Source of the DNA: Chitinophaga niabensis
GTDB taxonomy: Bacteria; Bacteroidota; Bacteroidia; Chitinophagales; Chitinophagaceae
DNA length: 64,000 bases
Assembly (NCBI RefSeq): GCF_900129465.1
Contig: NZ_FSRA01000002.1
Coordinates: 992,001 to 1,056,000, forward strand
Direction of reading: 5' to 3'
Numbering within the stretch: position 1 is the first letter of the stretch; each line of letters begins with the position of its first letter. The notes below the pieces were generated by a model. The model had not been told where the DNA came from, did no database searches, and saw only the letters and a list, made by a program, of their open reading frames with translations. This document shows, in pieces, positions 7,489 through 16,405 of this stretch. The translations under genes were made by a program, and so were the position numbers.

Positions 7489-8901
7489 TCAATCTAATGC
7501 ATAAGGGAAACGCTGCGGACGGGTTAGCATGGCATTCGCTTCATCATCATTTTTGAATACTTCTTTGATCGGGTCCCAGTATAATTTCCGTTTCAGTTTC
7601 ATGCCTGCATGATTCAGGAGACAAACCGTACAAGCCCTGTGCCCTACTTCAATTGGCGCCAGTGGCGGATTACGGCTTATAACAGATTCCAGCCAGTTAC
7701 CATGATGGTCTTTACTGTCTATCAGATGAATTTCATTAGGCCCTATTACGGAAGATAAAATACGCGGATCACTTGCATCCAGTGCTTTGCTGTTCTTTGC
7801 AGCGGAAGCAGGATCGTTTGCTGTAGCAGAATAATTACCGCGGGAAACAAAGATCCATCCTTCAGAACCAATGAACTTCACACCATTGGGATAACTGTTA
7901 CTGGCCAATACCTTCACACCGTTGGCATACAGGTTCTCGGATTTGAAAGGCCCATGTACATCCCAAAGATTTCCGGCAGGCGGAAACTCAGCGCTGGCGG
8001 TAATTTCAATAGGCCCGGTATATTCAGTGCCCATGCCCCAGTTCACAATATCAAAATGGTGAGCACCCCAACCGGTGATCATCCCGGCACCAAATTGTTC
8101 ACAACGTAACCATCCCGGCCTTGAAAAATCATTGGTAGGATGCACGCGCTTTAAAGTATAAGGAACATAAGGTGTTTCACCCAGCCATTTTTCGTAGTTC
8201 AGTCCTGCGGGGATGGGCATATCCGTTTCAACCGTACTTTCTGCGGGATTATCGATCGGCAGCCCCACATAAATAGTATGCAGTTTACCGATGCGTCCGT
8301 TACGCACCAGCTCACAGGCTTTTTTGAACTGTGGCATGGAACGTTGCTGGCTACCTATTTGCAGGATGCGGCCGGACTTATGCACTTCATTGCTCAGCAA
8401 TCTTCCTTCCGAAATAGTGAGCGATGCCGGTTTTTGCATATATACATCTTTCCCTGCACGTACAGCATGAATAGCTGGTAACACGTGCCAGTGATCAGGC
8501 GTACTGATGGTAACGGCATCAATGTCTTTATTATTTAAAAGCTCGCGGTAGTCGTCGTACATTTTAACCGCATCTGAGGAGGCCTGTCCTTTTTTTGTGT
8601 AATAATCTGTCACAAGTTTTTGAGCAGACTGCAGCCTGTTCTTATCCAGGTCACAAACAGCAATAATGCGGGCTACATCATGTTTCCATACGCCGGGCAT
8701 ATCGTGTTCACGGGAAATACGCCCGTTACCGATACATCCAACATTGATGCGGTTGCTGGGAGCCAGCGGGCCACTCACCACATGGGCGGGAACAATGGTA
8801 GGGAAGTTGGTTAATGCTAAGGTACCAACAGCGCCTTTGAGAGAATTTTTAAGGAATTTCCTGCGGGAAGATTCCTGTTCCGGGTTCTTCTTTTTATGCA
8901 T
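7489..8901 (-). CDS. Gfo/Idh/MocA family oxidoreductase with Tat signal
   Basis: This 470-aa NAD(P)-dependent oxidoreductase probably oxidises or reduces a sugar or inositol-type substrate. The N-terminus has a twin-arginine signal ('SRRKFLKNS', about residues 11-19) followed by a hydrophobic stretch, so it is likely exported folded with its cofactor. The Rossmann fold begins at 'NVGCIGNGRIS'. The conserved lysine motif appears as 'YMQKPASLT' and the sugar-binding region contains 'TGWGAHHFDIVNWGMG'. It is the last gene of a four-gene operon (ThuA, Gfo-like lipoprotein, SDR, this gene). The set resembles loci that oxidise glycosides to 3-keto sugars, but no substrate can be read from the sequence. 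Confidence 0.9.
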   Translation of the reverse strand: MHKKKNPEQESSRRKFLKNSLKGAVGTLALTNFPTIVPAHVVSGPLAPSNRINVGCIGNGRISREHDMPGVWKHDVARIIAVCDLDKNRLQSAQKLVTDYYTKKGQASSDAVKMYDDYRELLNNKDIDAVTISTPDHWHVLPAIHAVRAGKDVYMQKPASLTISEGRLLSNEVHKSGRILQIGSQQRSMPQFKKACELVRNGRIGKLHTIYVGLPIDNPAESTVETDMPIPAGLNYEKWLGETPYVPYTLKRVHPTNDFSRPGWLRCEQFGAGMITGWGAHHFDIVNWGMGTEYTGPIEITASAEFPPAGNLWDVHGPFKSENLYANGVKVLASNSYPNGVKFIGSEGWIFVSRGNYSATANDPASAAKNSKALDASDPRILSSVIGPNEIHLIDSKDHHGNWLESVISRNPPLAPIEVGHRACTVCLLNHAGMKLKRKLYWDPIKEVFKNDDEANAMLTRPQRFPYALD

Positions 8902-8922
8902 GTGGAATTATATTTTAACGAT

Positions 8923-9687
8923 TTAGAATCCGATTGAATTTCCGCCGTCGACTGGCAGAACTACTCCGGTGATATATTTCGCGGCATCGGAAGCAAGGAA
9001 TACGGCAGCAAGTCCTATATCATCCGGTTTGCCTAAATATTGCATAGGTGTTCTGCTCAGCACGCGGTTCTTCCTTTCCGGGTCGTTGTTCAATGCTTTG
9101 GCAGACATGTCTGTTTCTATAAAGCCCGGTGCAATGCAATTGATGCGAAGCCCCAGGGGCGAGAGTTCAACAGCCAGGGCCCTGGTCATTCCCTCCACCG
9201 CAGATTTTGCTGCCGTGTACGCGATCACTTTGGGAATGCCATACTGCGAAGCCATAGAGCTGATCATAATGATGTTGCCCTTTTTTCGCACAGTCATTTT
9301 TTTAGCCACTTCCCGCGTGAGGGAAAAAACGGCGAGTTGATTTGTGCGCACCACTTCCGCAAATTCTTCATCACTCACTTCCAGCACATTTTTTTTCAGA
9401 TTGATACCGGCATTGTTCACCAGGATATCTATCTCGCCAAAATCCTTTTCCACACTTTCCACCAAAGCTCCGATTCCGGAAAGCTGGGAGAGATCACACA
9501 CTTTATAAGCTGCGTTTACTCCCAGTTTGGCCACAGCAGCCTGCAAAACATCTTCCCGGCGGCCCGCAATAACTACGCGGGCGCCATATGTAACAAACTT
9601 TTGTGCGATAGAAAGTCCTAGTCCCGAGCCTCCACCTGTTACCAGGGCCAGTTTTCCGGACAATTCAAATTCACTGCTTGTGATCAT
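8923..9687 (-). CDS. SDR family oxidoreductase (gluconate 5-dehydrogenase-like)
   Basis: This 254-aa classical short-chain dehydrogenase is NAD(P)-dependent. The cofactor loop is 'TGGGSGLGLSIA' (about residues 17-28), the structural motif is 'NNAGIN', the catalytic pair lies in 'YTAAK' with serines in 'MISSMASQYG', and the C-terminus is 'VLPVDGGNSIGF'. It most resembles gluconate 5-dehydrogenase or 2-deoxy-gluconate 3-dehydrogenase enzymes, which interconvert keto and hydroxy groups on sugar acids. It lies 6 bases after the upstream lipoprotein gene and 21 before the Gfo/Idh gene, and probably handles a keto intermediate made by its partners in the cytoplasm. Confidence 0.92.
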   Translation of the reverse strand: MITSSEFELSGKLALVTGGGSGLGLSIAQKFVTYGARVVIAGRREDVLQAAVAKLGVNAAYKVCDLSQLSGIGALVESVEKDFGEIDILVNNAGINLKKNVLEVSDEEFAEVVRTNQLAVFSLTREVAKKMTVRKKGNIIMISSMASQYGIPKVIAYTAAKSAVEGMTRALAVELSPLGLRINCIAPGFIETDMSAKALNNDPERKNRVLSRTPMQYLGKPDDIGLAAVFLASDAAKYITGVVLPVDGGNSIGF

Positions 9688-9693
9688 ATAACC

Positions 9694-11061
9694 TTATTGT
9701 TGCCTGGCGATTGCCAGTCCTTTTGTGGTCACGTAATATTTAGCGATCATGTTGCGTACTTCCCATTCAGGAACCTTACCATCTTTCAGGAATTGCAGGT
9801 AACGCTGCATTACATCTGCAAAATGTGCTTCATGGCCTGTCTTGAGATTATCAGGAATAGTGATCTTCCAGTTCGTTTCTTTTTTCTCTACCCCAATGCC
9901 CGGATACTTCTGCTGTAACGATTGTATCGTTGCCTGAAGGTCCTGCGCAAACTTTTCATCATTCTCCAGCGGTTCTATATATAACTCTGGTTTCCAGTTT
10001 TCCTCTTTACCCTGGCGGATCACCAGGTTCGCTTTTGTACCACGCACCAAAGCATAGTGGCTATCTCCTCCGCCTTCCGGGGCCTGGTAGTTCCAGAGTG
10101 CCGTAACTTTTGCATTCACACCATTGATCGCATAATGGATAGTGCCATTAGCCGGTACGTTGATAATAGAATCCATTACCACAAATGGTTTCAGGTTATC
10201 CGGAATGGTTTCTGCTCCCGTGATGGCAGTGAACTCAGATTGTTTTAAAGGAGTAGGCCATTTCTCTGCCTGTTGTACTTCAATATCTTTTTTGTAATCA
10301 ATGATGGTGGTATCAAAAGCCATCCATTGTACAATGTCTACCAGGTGGGTGTTCACATCCACAATGGCATCTCCCTGTTGTGCAGGATCAAAGAACCAGG
10401 ATGGTCTTCTTAAGATCTTGCCGGAAACGTATTTATAGAAGTGATGGATACTTTCAATTTCAATAGCCGGTTTTTCCACAGAACCCTTTTCCAGTTCCCC
10501 GAAAACGGCTGGCTGATGAGCAAGTTCTTTCTGCAGGATATTGGTGATCTCAGAACGCTCCGTCATGATATCATACAGCAATACCTTTTTTTCGTCTGCT
10601 TCTGCAAAGGTCTTTTCCAGTAATTGGAAGTCTGCTTCAGAAATAGCCATGGGTTTATCGCCCAGCACATTTAATCCCGCAGCGATAGACTTGTTGATGT
10701 AAGCCGTTTTCAATTTATTGTTTCCCGCGAGGATCACCACATTGCCTTTTTTCTCTGCCAGCATTTTCTCCAGGAAGTCCGGCCCTTTATACACCACCTC
10801 TTTCCAGCGAGTAGGATTTTCAGGCCTTGCATTGTAAGAATCAATCAGTGCAAGGTGCGCATTCAGTTCTGCACCATCAGGAGCATACACATTTACCACA
10901 CTGTCAATACCCGGATACATGGACTTTTGCACAAGGGCTGCATGAAAATGCCCGGGGTCCAAAGTGATCAGCTGTACCATATCGGTTTTGTCTTTTGCCG
11001 TTGGCTGATTGCAGGCTACTGAAAACAAGCCTAAAGCCAGGATGTAGGAATATTTCATCAA
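9694..11061 (-). CDS. Lipoprotein oxidoreductase with Gfo/Idh-type fold (PF16490-like C-terminus)
   Basis: This 455-aa protein starts with a lipoprotein signal (hydrophobic 'YILALGLFSVACN', lipid cysteine at about residue 17), so it should be anchored on the periplasmic side. The body resembles the 'putative oxidoreductase' group related to Gfo/Idh/MocA: 'TLDPGHFHAALVQ', 'VVILAGNNKLKTAYINKSIAAGLNVLGDKPMAI' (nucleotide-fold and conserved GDKPM lysine segment) and 'DVNTHLVDIVQWMAFD'. It is second in the operon, 12 bases after ThuA. With the Tat-exported Gfo/Idh protein it gives the locus two envelope sugar oxidoreductases. Confidence 0.85.
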   Translation of the reverse strand: MMKYSYILALGLFSVACNQPTAKDKTDMVQLITLDPGHFHAALVQKSMYPGIDSVVNVYAPDGAELNAHLALIDSYNARPENPTRWKEVVYKGPDFLEKMLAEKKGNVVILAGNNKLKTAYINKSIAAGLNVLGDKPMAISEADFQLLEKTFAEADEKKVLLYDIMTERSEITNILQKELAHQPAVFGELEKGSVEKPAIEIESIHHFYKYVSGKILRRPSWFFDPAQQGDAIVDVNTHLVDIVQWMAFDTTIIDYKKDIEVQQAEKWPTPLKQSEFTAITGAETIPDNLKPFVVMDSIINVPANGTIHYAINGVNAKVTALWNYQAPEGGGDSHYALVRGTKANLVIRQGKEENWKPELYIEPLENDEKFAQDLQATIQSLQQKYPGIGVEKKETNWKITIPDNLKTGHEAHFADVMQRYLQFLKDGKVPEWEVRNMIAKYYVTTKGLAIARQQ

Positions 11062-11073
11062 TCTATAAATTTA

Positions 11074-11925
11074 TTAATAACGAACCGGTGTTTGCGGACT
11101 GGTAGCATAGGCTTTGGAAAGGTCTCTCCCCTTTGTTTGCCCAACCAGCCAATGAAGTCCCTGGTAAAGATGGTTCACAAGGTCCGCTTTTTCATAATCT
11201 TCTTTATGATGTCCTAAAGCGGTGAACCAAACATGCCCGCCATCAAAATCCTGGTACCATACCGCCGGGTAAAGATTCCCGTAAGAACCCATGCTCTTTT
11301 TGATCAGGGTATCCTGGTTAGGGTTCAGGCTGGATACATCATGTACCATTACCACCTTAATGCCGGGATACAGTTCTTTTGAAAAATAACATTCGTCAAA
11401 CCGCGTCCATACCTTGGGCACATCTTTTACGGAAGGATGTGCCGCATCTATCACATTCACTTTGAAAGACTGGGACCGCGCATGCCAGAGGAAAGTTCCG
11501 CCCAGTAATTGTTTGAACCAGGTCCAGCTGCGTTCTGTACCAATGGCAGAGTGAACACCCATAAATCCGCCGCCGGATTGAATATACCGCATAAAGGCAA
11601 CTTTCTGCTGCTCTGTATCGAACACTTCATTGTTTGTGCTCGTAAAGATCAGTGCTGCGTATTTATGCAGGTTATCATCAGTAAAAACTTTCGGATCATC
11701 CGATACATCCACCGTAAACCCATGCTCCTTCCCCATTTTCTGAAATGCTGCTACCGCATTCGGAATATTATCATGTACATAACCCTTGCCGTTCTTAGTG
11801 TATACCAGTACCCGGATATTTTTCCAGTTCACCTGGCTGCTTTCCATTTTGCCGGTAGTTTTACAAGCCAGACACGAGAATAGGAAAAGATACACCAGCA
11901 GTCTGGAAAAGCGATAGCTCATCAT
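11074..11925 (-). CDS. ThuA domain lipoprotein
   Basis: This 283-aa protein has a lipoprotein-like signal ('LLVYLFLFSCLACK') followed by a ThuA domain (PF06283, trehalose-utilisation type, glutamine-amidotransferase-like fold). The family marks are 'RVLVYTKNGKGYVHDNIP', 'ALIFTSTNNEVF', 'GGGFMGVHSAIGTE' and 'WFTALGHHKEDY'. ThuA proteins of Bacteroidota commonly sit in loci with Gfo/Idh oxidoreductases for keto-sugar metabolism. It is the first gene of the minus operon and is transcribed away from the LacI gene; the 224-bp gap between them contains a strong palindrome. Confidence 0.88.
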   Translation of the reverse strand: MMSYRFSRLLVYLFLFSCLACKTTGKMESSQVNWKNIRVLVYTKNGKGYVHDNIPNAVAAFQKMGKEHGFTVDVSDDPKVFTDDNLHKYAALIFTSTNNEVFDTEQQKVAFMRYIQSGGGFMGVHSAIGTERSWTWFKQLLGGTFLWHARSQSFKVNVIDAAHPSVKDVPKVWTRFDECYFSKELYPGIKVVMVHDVSSLNPNQDTLIKKSMGSYGNLYPAVWYQDFDGGHVWFTALGHHKEDYEKADLVNHLYQGLHWLVGQTKGRDLSKAYATSPQTPVRY

Positions 11926-12033
11926 AAGAAATAATTGAAATTAGATGTGGAATATAGAAGCACCCACTAAAAGTAGATATATACGTGTTGTAATACAAGA
12001 TCAGGGGAAATTTCCGTTACTTACAAAATGCCT

Positions 12034-12055
12034 CAAACGATACCGGTAACGTTTG
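12034..12055. promoter_or_regulatory. Candidate LacI-family operator between ThuA and the regulator
   Basis: A 22-bp near-perfect palindrome has CAAACG at 12034-12039, TACCGGTA at 12041-12048 and CGTTTG at 12050-12055. Only the single bases at 12040 and 12049 break the symmetry. A central CG flanked by symmetric arms is typical of LacI/PurR-type operators. Its place between the divergent ThuA operon and the LacI gene suggests control of both. Confidence 0.6.
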
Positions 12056-12108
12056 CATTAAATATATTACATTTAATTCAGGGAAAATTTACGATACTGT
12101 TATAAGCG

Positions 12109-12125
12109 GCCCCTGAAAACGGGGC
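12109..12125 (+). promoter_or_regulatory. Hairpin in the leader of the LacI gene
   Basis: GCCCC (12109-12113), a 7-nt loop and GGGGC (12121-12125) form a GC-rich stem followed by TTTATT, 24 bases before the ATG. It could be a weak terminator/attenuator or a simple leader structure. Confidence 0.35.
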
Positions 12126-12149
12126 TTTATTAGAGAATTGGCAAAACAC

Positions 12150-13169
12150 ATGAATAAACCGCATTCCGTAACCATCAAAGATATTGCTCAACAGCTGAAG
12201 TTATCGCCTTCCACCGTTTCGAGGGCCTTGCGGGATAGCAAGGACATCAAGCCGGAAACGCGTTTACTTGTTCGGCAGGTGGCGGAAGAACTGCATTACA
12301 GCCCCAATCCCATTGCCCTCTCCTTAAAAGAAAAACGGAGTAAGATCATCGGTGTTATTGTCCCTGAAATTGCAAACACCTTTTGTTCCGCTACCATAGC
12401 CGGAATAGAGGATATCGCGTACAAAAGAGGTTATCATGTGATGATCTTCCAAAGCCATGAAGCTTATGAGCGGGAAGTGGCGAGTGTGCATTTACTGGAA
12501 TCCCGCCGGATGGATGGGCTGATCATTTCCGTATCCGGGGAAACCCGCCGGTTTGATCACCTGGAAGAAATGAATGCTCCCATGGTAATGTTCGATCGTG
12601 TCCATGAAGGGCTCCCTGCGCATAAAGTAGTGGTGGATGATAAGGCCGGTGCTTTTCAGGGAGTAGAGCATTTAATTCAGCAGGGTTTCAGAGACGTTGC
12701 CATTATTTCCATGGCTCCCTGGTTATCCATCACAGAAAACAGGTTGAGCGGATATAAAGAAGCACTGAAGAAATATAATATCCCCCTGCGCAAAGAATGG
12801 ATGGTGCATTGCGATTTTAATACAACAGCTATGGACGCTGCGATCCGCCATCTTTTCTCCGGTACCGCAAAACCAAACGCTTTATTCTTTTCCGTAGAAA
12901 GATTAGCCATCAGTTGCCTGAAAGTATTAGGGGAATTAGGTCTCCGTATTCCGGAAGATGTGGCCTTAGCCGGGTTCTCAGATAATCCGGTAAGCCCCTA
13001 CCTGGCTCCTGCACTTACCTGCATCCGGCAACCAACTTTTGAAATAGGGCAGATCTCAGCCGAGTTGTTGATAGAACAAATTGAAGATCCTTCTGCCCCT
13101 GTAGAATACAAGACCATCCAGTTAAACACTACCCTGGATATAAGGGCCAGCAGCCTACGTAATGTGTAA
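12150..13169 (+). CDS. LacI family transcriptional regulator
   Basis: This 339-aa repressor-type regulator has an N-terminal LacI helix-turn-helix ('VTIKDIAQQLKLSPSTVSRALRD') with the hinge ('LHYSPNPIALSLKEKRS'). A periplasmic-binding-protein-like sensor domain follows ('IGVIVPEIANTFCSATIAGIEDIAYKRGY'). ATG 12150 was chosen over the in-frame TTG at 12138 because family members begin a few residues before the HTH. It stands between the ThuA operon and SusC/SusD and most likely controls both in response to a sugar. The 22-bp palindrome upstream and a CG-centred half-site near 13262 are plausible binding sites. Confidence 0.93.
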   Translation: MNKPHSVTIKDIAQQLKLSPSTVSRALRDSKDIKPETRLLVRQVAEELHYSPNPIALSLKEKRSKIIGVIVPEIANTFCSATIAGIEDIAYKRGYHVMIFQSHEAYEREVASVHLLESRRMDGLIISVSGETRRFDHLEEMNAPMVMFDRVHEGLPAHKVVVDDKAGAFQGVEHLIQQGFRDVAIISMAPWLSITENRLSGYKEALKKYNIPLRKEWMVHCDFNTTAMDAAIRHLFSGTAKPNALFFSVERLAISCLKVLGELGLRIPEDVALAGFSDNPVSPYLAPALTCIRQPTFEIGQISAELLIEQIEDPSAPVEYKTIQLNTTLDIRASSLRNV

Positions 13170-13261
13170 ATAAGACACATGTTATTAGACAAGTTTAGAA
13201 GAAATAAACAGCGCTTATTTGAAATAAAAATAGTAGCTTAAATATAAGAATACCTAACTAT

Positions 13262-13275
13262 TGCAATCGATTGTT
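13262..13275. promoter_or_regulatory. Possible second LacI-type operator upstream of SusC
   Basis: The 14 bases fit the general LacI/PurR operator pattern TGnAAnCGnTTnCA at all fixed positions except the last two. They contain the perfect 10-bp palindrome CAATCGATTG (13264-13273). The site is about 84 bases before the SusC start, where a promoter would lie. Confidence 0.35.
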
Positions 13276-13358
13276 TCAAGAGATAAAAGAAAGGACTTTT
13301 TAACCATCAGCACCCATTTCCCGTTATCCGATTATTGATTCCACTTAAATGAAAATTT

Positions 13359-16300
13359 ATGCACAGAAACAAAGTCTTGTTTGTGACATTAGCTTTGCTT
13401 TCAAGCCTATCCGTCTTTTCACAGACCAAGCGATTCTCAGGTAAAGTAACATCTCCGGAAAAAGGCCCTATCCCCGGGGTTACGGTCCAGATCAAAAACA
13501 CAAAAATTGCCACTGCTACAACGGAAGACGGCTCCTTTGTACTCACGGCTTCGGGAGACGATAGGGTCACCCTGGTTTTTTCCTCCATTGGCTTTGAGCC
13601 CAAAGAGGTAGCCGCCACAACAGGCGTGCCTTTAAATGTTGAACTGAAAGACGACACCAGGAACCTCAGCGATGTGGTGGTAGTAGGGTATGGTTCTGTG
13701 AAGAAAACAGACCTCACCGGTTCGGTCACTTCCCTGAAAGCAGATAAGCTGAAGGAGATCCCTGCCGTAAGCATTGAACAGGCTATCCAGGGAAGGATGG
13801 CGGGAGTGCAGGTGCAACAAACATCCGGCCAGCCCGGTGCGGGGATCAGTATCCGTATCAGGGGTGTTTCTTCTATCGCCGGAGGAAATGAACCTTTGTA
13901 CGTAATTGATGGTCTGCCCCAGTTCAATGACGATGTGCGTGGCGCAAACGGATTATCTACCATCAATCCTTCAGATATAGAATCAATAGAAGTGCTGAAG
14001 GATGCTGCCGCCACGGCTATTTATGGATCAAGAGGCGCAAACGGGGTTGTGATGGTGACCACCAAATCCGGCAAGGTCGGCCAACCCAGGATCACTTTCG
14101 AAAGCTCTCTCGGTTTTCAAACCATCCGCAAAAAGCTGGAGATGATGAACAGCCAGGAATACATAGATTATTCAAAAGCCTTCTATACTAATACAGGCCT
14201 GCCTATTCCTACTGATCTCGCAAATGCCTCTGCTGCTATTAATACAGACTGGCAGGATGAAGTGTTCCGCACAGGCGCTTTATCTAACAGTAGTTTGAGT
14301 ATCGGCGGCGGTACGGAAAGGAACCGGTATTTTATTTCGGCCGGATATACCAACCAGCAGGGTATTGTAATGAACAGCGGGTATAAACGCGCAAATGTGA
14401 GAGTGAATGTAGACAGTAAAATAAGCGATCGCTTTAGCGTACAATCCCGCATCATGGCCTCCCGCGCAATCCAGGACGGATTCTCTCCTTCCGTGGGAGA
14501 CAATATCCGCAACTTCGGTAAATCCGGCGTAGGCTCTATTCTCCGCTCCATCACAACAGTGGGCGTATATAATCCTGATGGAAGTTATACGGATACCTCT
14601 CCTTTCAGCTTTAATGGTATTGATGTGGAAAACCCGGTAGCCGTAGCTAAAGAAGTATTGGACAGGAATACCACCACCCGCGTACAGGGAGGTCTTGATT
14701 TCAAAGCCCAGATATTAAAAGGGCTTTCCAATACCACCCGTGTTTCCGCAGACTTTTATCATATCCGCAGAGACCTCTATTTTCCAAGGCTCCTTCCCCG
14801 TTTAGGAAATGCCATCGGCTCCGCTGAACTGGGACTCTATGATAAAACATCCGTACTCGCAGAAGATTTCCTGGAATACAAATACGATATCTCACATGAT
14901 ACTTACCTGGAAGCCATTGCCGGGGTATCTTTCCAAAGGGACCGTTTTAATTCAGTAGACCTTGCGGCATCCGGTTTTGGTAGCGATGCCCTGAAGAATT
15001 ATAACTTCAGCTCTGCCAACACGGTGAGTAAACCCTTAACGGATGTAACAGAAAGCACCATTATTTCGGGCTTTGCCAGGGTAAGGCTAAACCTGAAGAA
15101 TAAATACCTGCTTGCTGCGAGCATCAGAAGAGATGGCGCCTCTGTATTTGCAGAAAATAATAAATATGGTGTGTTCCCTTCTGTTTCAGCAGCATGGCGC
15201 GTTTCAGAAGAAGACTTCCTGAAGGAAAGTAAATGGTTGTCTAATTTAAAACTAAGGGCCAGCTGGGGTCAGGCAGGTAACCCTGCTATCAAACCTTACC
15301 AGTCTTTATTGTTAGGAAGAACTGTGAACACTGGTCAGGGTGCCGGAACCGGCCAGGCTGTAGGGCTTGCGCCTACTTTTCCTAATCCCAATCTGAAATG
15401 GGAAACCACTTCTCAAACAAACATTGGTTTGGATGCAGGATTCTTAAATGAAAAATTCCGCCTCACTTTCGATTACTACGTTAAAACAACCACAGACCTT
15501 TTGGCGCTGGTACAATTACCACCATCCGCCGGAGTTGGTGCTGGTATTGGTTCCGGGCCAGGTCAGATCCTGGATAATGTAGGAGAAGTACAGAATAAAG
15601 GATGGGAACTAACATTGGGGGCCAACATTGTAAATACTGCAGACTGGGGATTCTCTGTGGATGTGAACCTTTCACAGAACAAGAATAAGGTCACCAAAAC
15701 AAAAGATGGCAAAGACATCCCAACCATTGCAGGCGGTAACGATGCATCCGGTTCAAACAGTATCATCCGCGTGGGTGAGCCGCTTTCTGCTTTCCTCGGC
15801 CCCAAATACCTGGGCATGGATAAGAACGGGGTACCCATTCACGAAAACCTGAATGGCGATAAAGATGCCAACGGTGTGGATATTATCAATGCTTTGGATA
15901 ACCAGATCATCGGAAGCCCCTACCCTGATCTGTATTATGGCATCAACCCCAGCATCCGCTATAAAAAACTTACGCTCACTTCCGTATGGGCTGGTGTAAG
16001 CGGATCAAAGATCAACAACTTCGCATTGTTTGAACTAGCCGGTCCAAACGTTGTACAGCAATACAACAAGATGAAAGCTGCCAGCGAGTTTTATCCTAAA
16101 CCAAGTCTCGCCGCCAGTAATCAGCACTTCCGTTCTTCCCGTTATATGGAAGACGGATCTTTCTTCCGCATGAGGAATATAAGACTGGATTATAGCTTCA
16201 ACCTGGGTAACAGCAAAACCGTCAAAAACCTGAATGTATATGCGAGCGGGCAAAACCTGATCACCTTTACAAACTACTCAGGCTTCGACCCCGAAGTAAA

Positions 16301-16394
16301 TACATTTAATGGAAACGACCGTAGGCAGGGAGTTGACCTGGGATCTTATCCCGCAGCGAAAACCGTGACCTTAGGCTTTAGCATTACTTTTTAA
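13359..16394 (+). CDS. SusC/RagA-type TonB-dependent outer-membrane transporter
   Basis: This 1011-aa outer-membrane receptor imports a bound glycan or other nutrient with TonB energy. A signal peptide (about 1-22, ending near 'VFSQ') is followed by a CarboxypepD_reg-like domain ('FSGKVTSPEKGPIPGVTVQIKNT'), the TonB-box-like 'LSDVVVVGYGSVKKTDLTGSV', the plug domain ('IEQAIQGRMAGVQV ... ISIRIRGVSS ... EPLYVIDGLP ... IEVLKDAAATAIYGSRGANGVV'), and a long beta-barrel ending in F ('AKTVTLGFSITF'). It pairs with SusD 11 bases downstream. The nearby ThuA/oxidoreductase operon suggests a glycoside substrate, but no glycoside hydrolase gene is present to name the sugar. Confidence 0.96.
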   Translation: MHRNKVLFVTLALLSSLSVFSQTKRFSGKVTSPEKGPIPGVTVQIKNTKIATATTEDGSFVLTASGDDRVTLVFSSIGFEPKEVAATTGVPLNVELKDDTRNLSDVVVVGYGSVKKTDLTGSVTSLKADKLKEIPAVSIEQAIQGRMAGVQVQQTSGQPGAGISIRIRGVSSIAGGNEPLYVIDGLPQFNDDVRGANGLSTINPSDIESIEVLKDAAATAIYGSRGANGVVMVTTKSGKVGQPRITFESSLGFQTIRKKLEMMNSQEYIDYSKAFYTNTGLPIPTDLANASAAINTDWQDEVFRTGALSNSSLSIGGGTERNRYFISAGYTNQQGIVMNSGYKRANVRVNVDSKISDRFSVQSRIMASRAIQDGFSPSVGDNIRNFGKSGVGSILRSITTVGVYNPDGSYTDTSPFSFNGIDVENPVAVAKEVLDRNTTTRVQGGLDFKAQILKGLSNTTRVSADFYHIRRDLYFPRLLPRLGNAIGSAELGLYDKTSVLAEDFLEYKYDISHDTYLEAIAGVSFQRDRFNSVDLAASGFGSDALKNYNFSSANTVSKPLTDVTESTIISGFARVRLNLKNKYLLAASIRRDGASVFAENNKYGVFPSVSAAWRVSEEDFLKESKWLSNLKLRASWGQAGNPAIKPYQSLLLGRTVNTGQGAGTGQAVGLAPTFPNPNLKWETTSQTNIGLDAGFLNEKFRLTFDYYVKTTTDLLALVQLPPSAGVGAGIGSGPGQILDNVGEVQNKGWELTLGANIVNTADWGFSVDVNLSQNKNKVTKTKDGKDIPTIAGGNDASGSNSIIRVGEPLSAFLGPKYLGMDKNGVPIHENLNGDKDANGVDIINALDNQIIGSPYPDLYYGINPSIRYKKLTLTSVWAGVSGSKINNFALFELAGPNVVQQYNKMKAASEFYPKPSLAASNQHFRSSRYMEDGSFFRMRNIRLDYSFNLGNSKTVKNLNVYASGQNLITFTNYSGFDPEVNTFNGNDRRQGVDLGSYPAAKTVTLGFSITF

Positions 16395-16405
16395 TCCTTA
16401 CTGTT

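Noticed and set aside
9040..9621. Plus-strand open frame inside the SDR gene
   Set aside because: The SDR motifs define the minus frame; the antisense product is histidine-rich and unlike any family.
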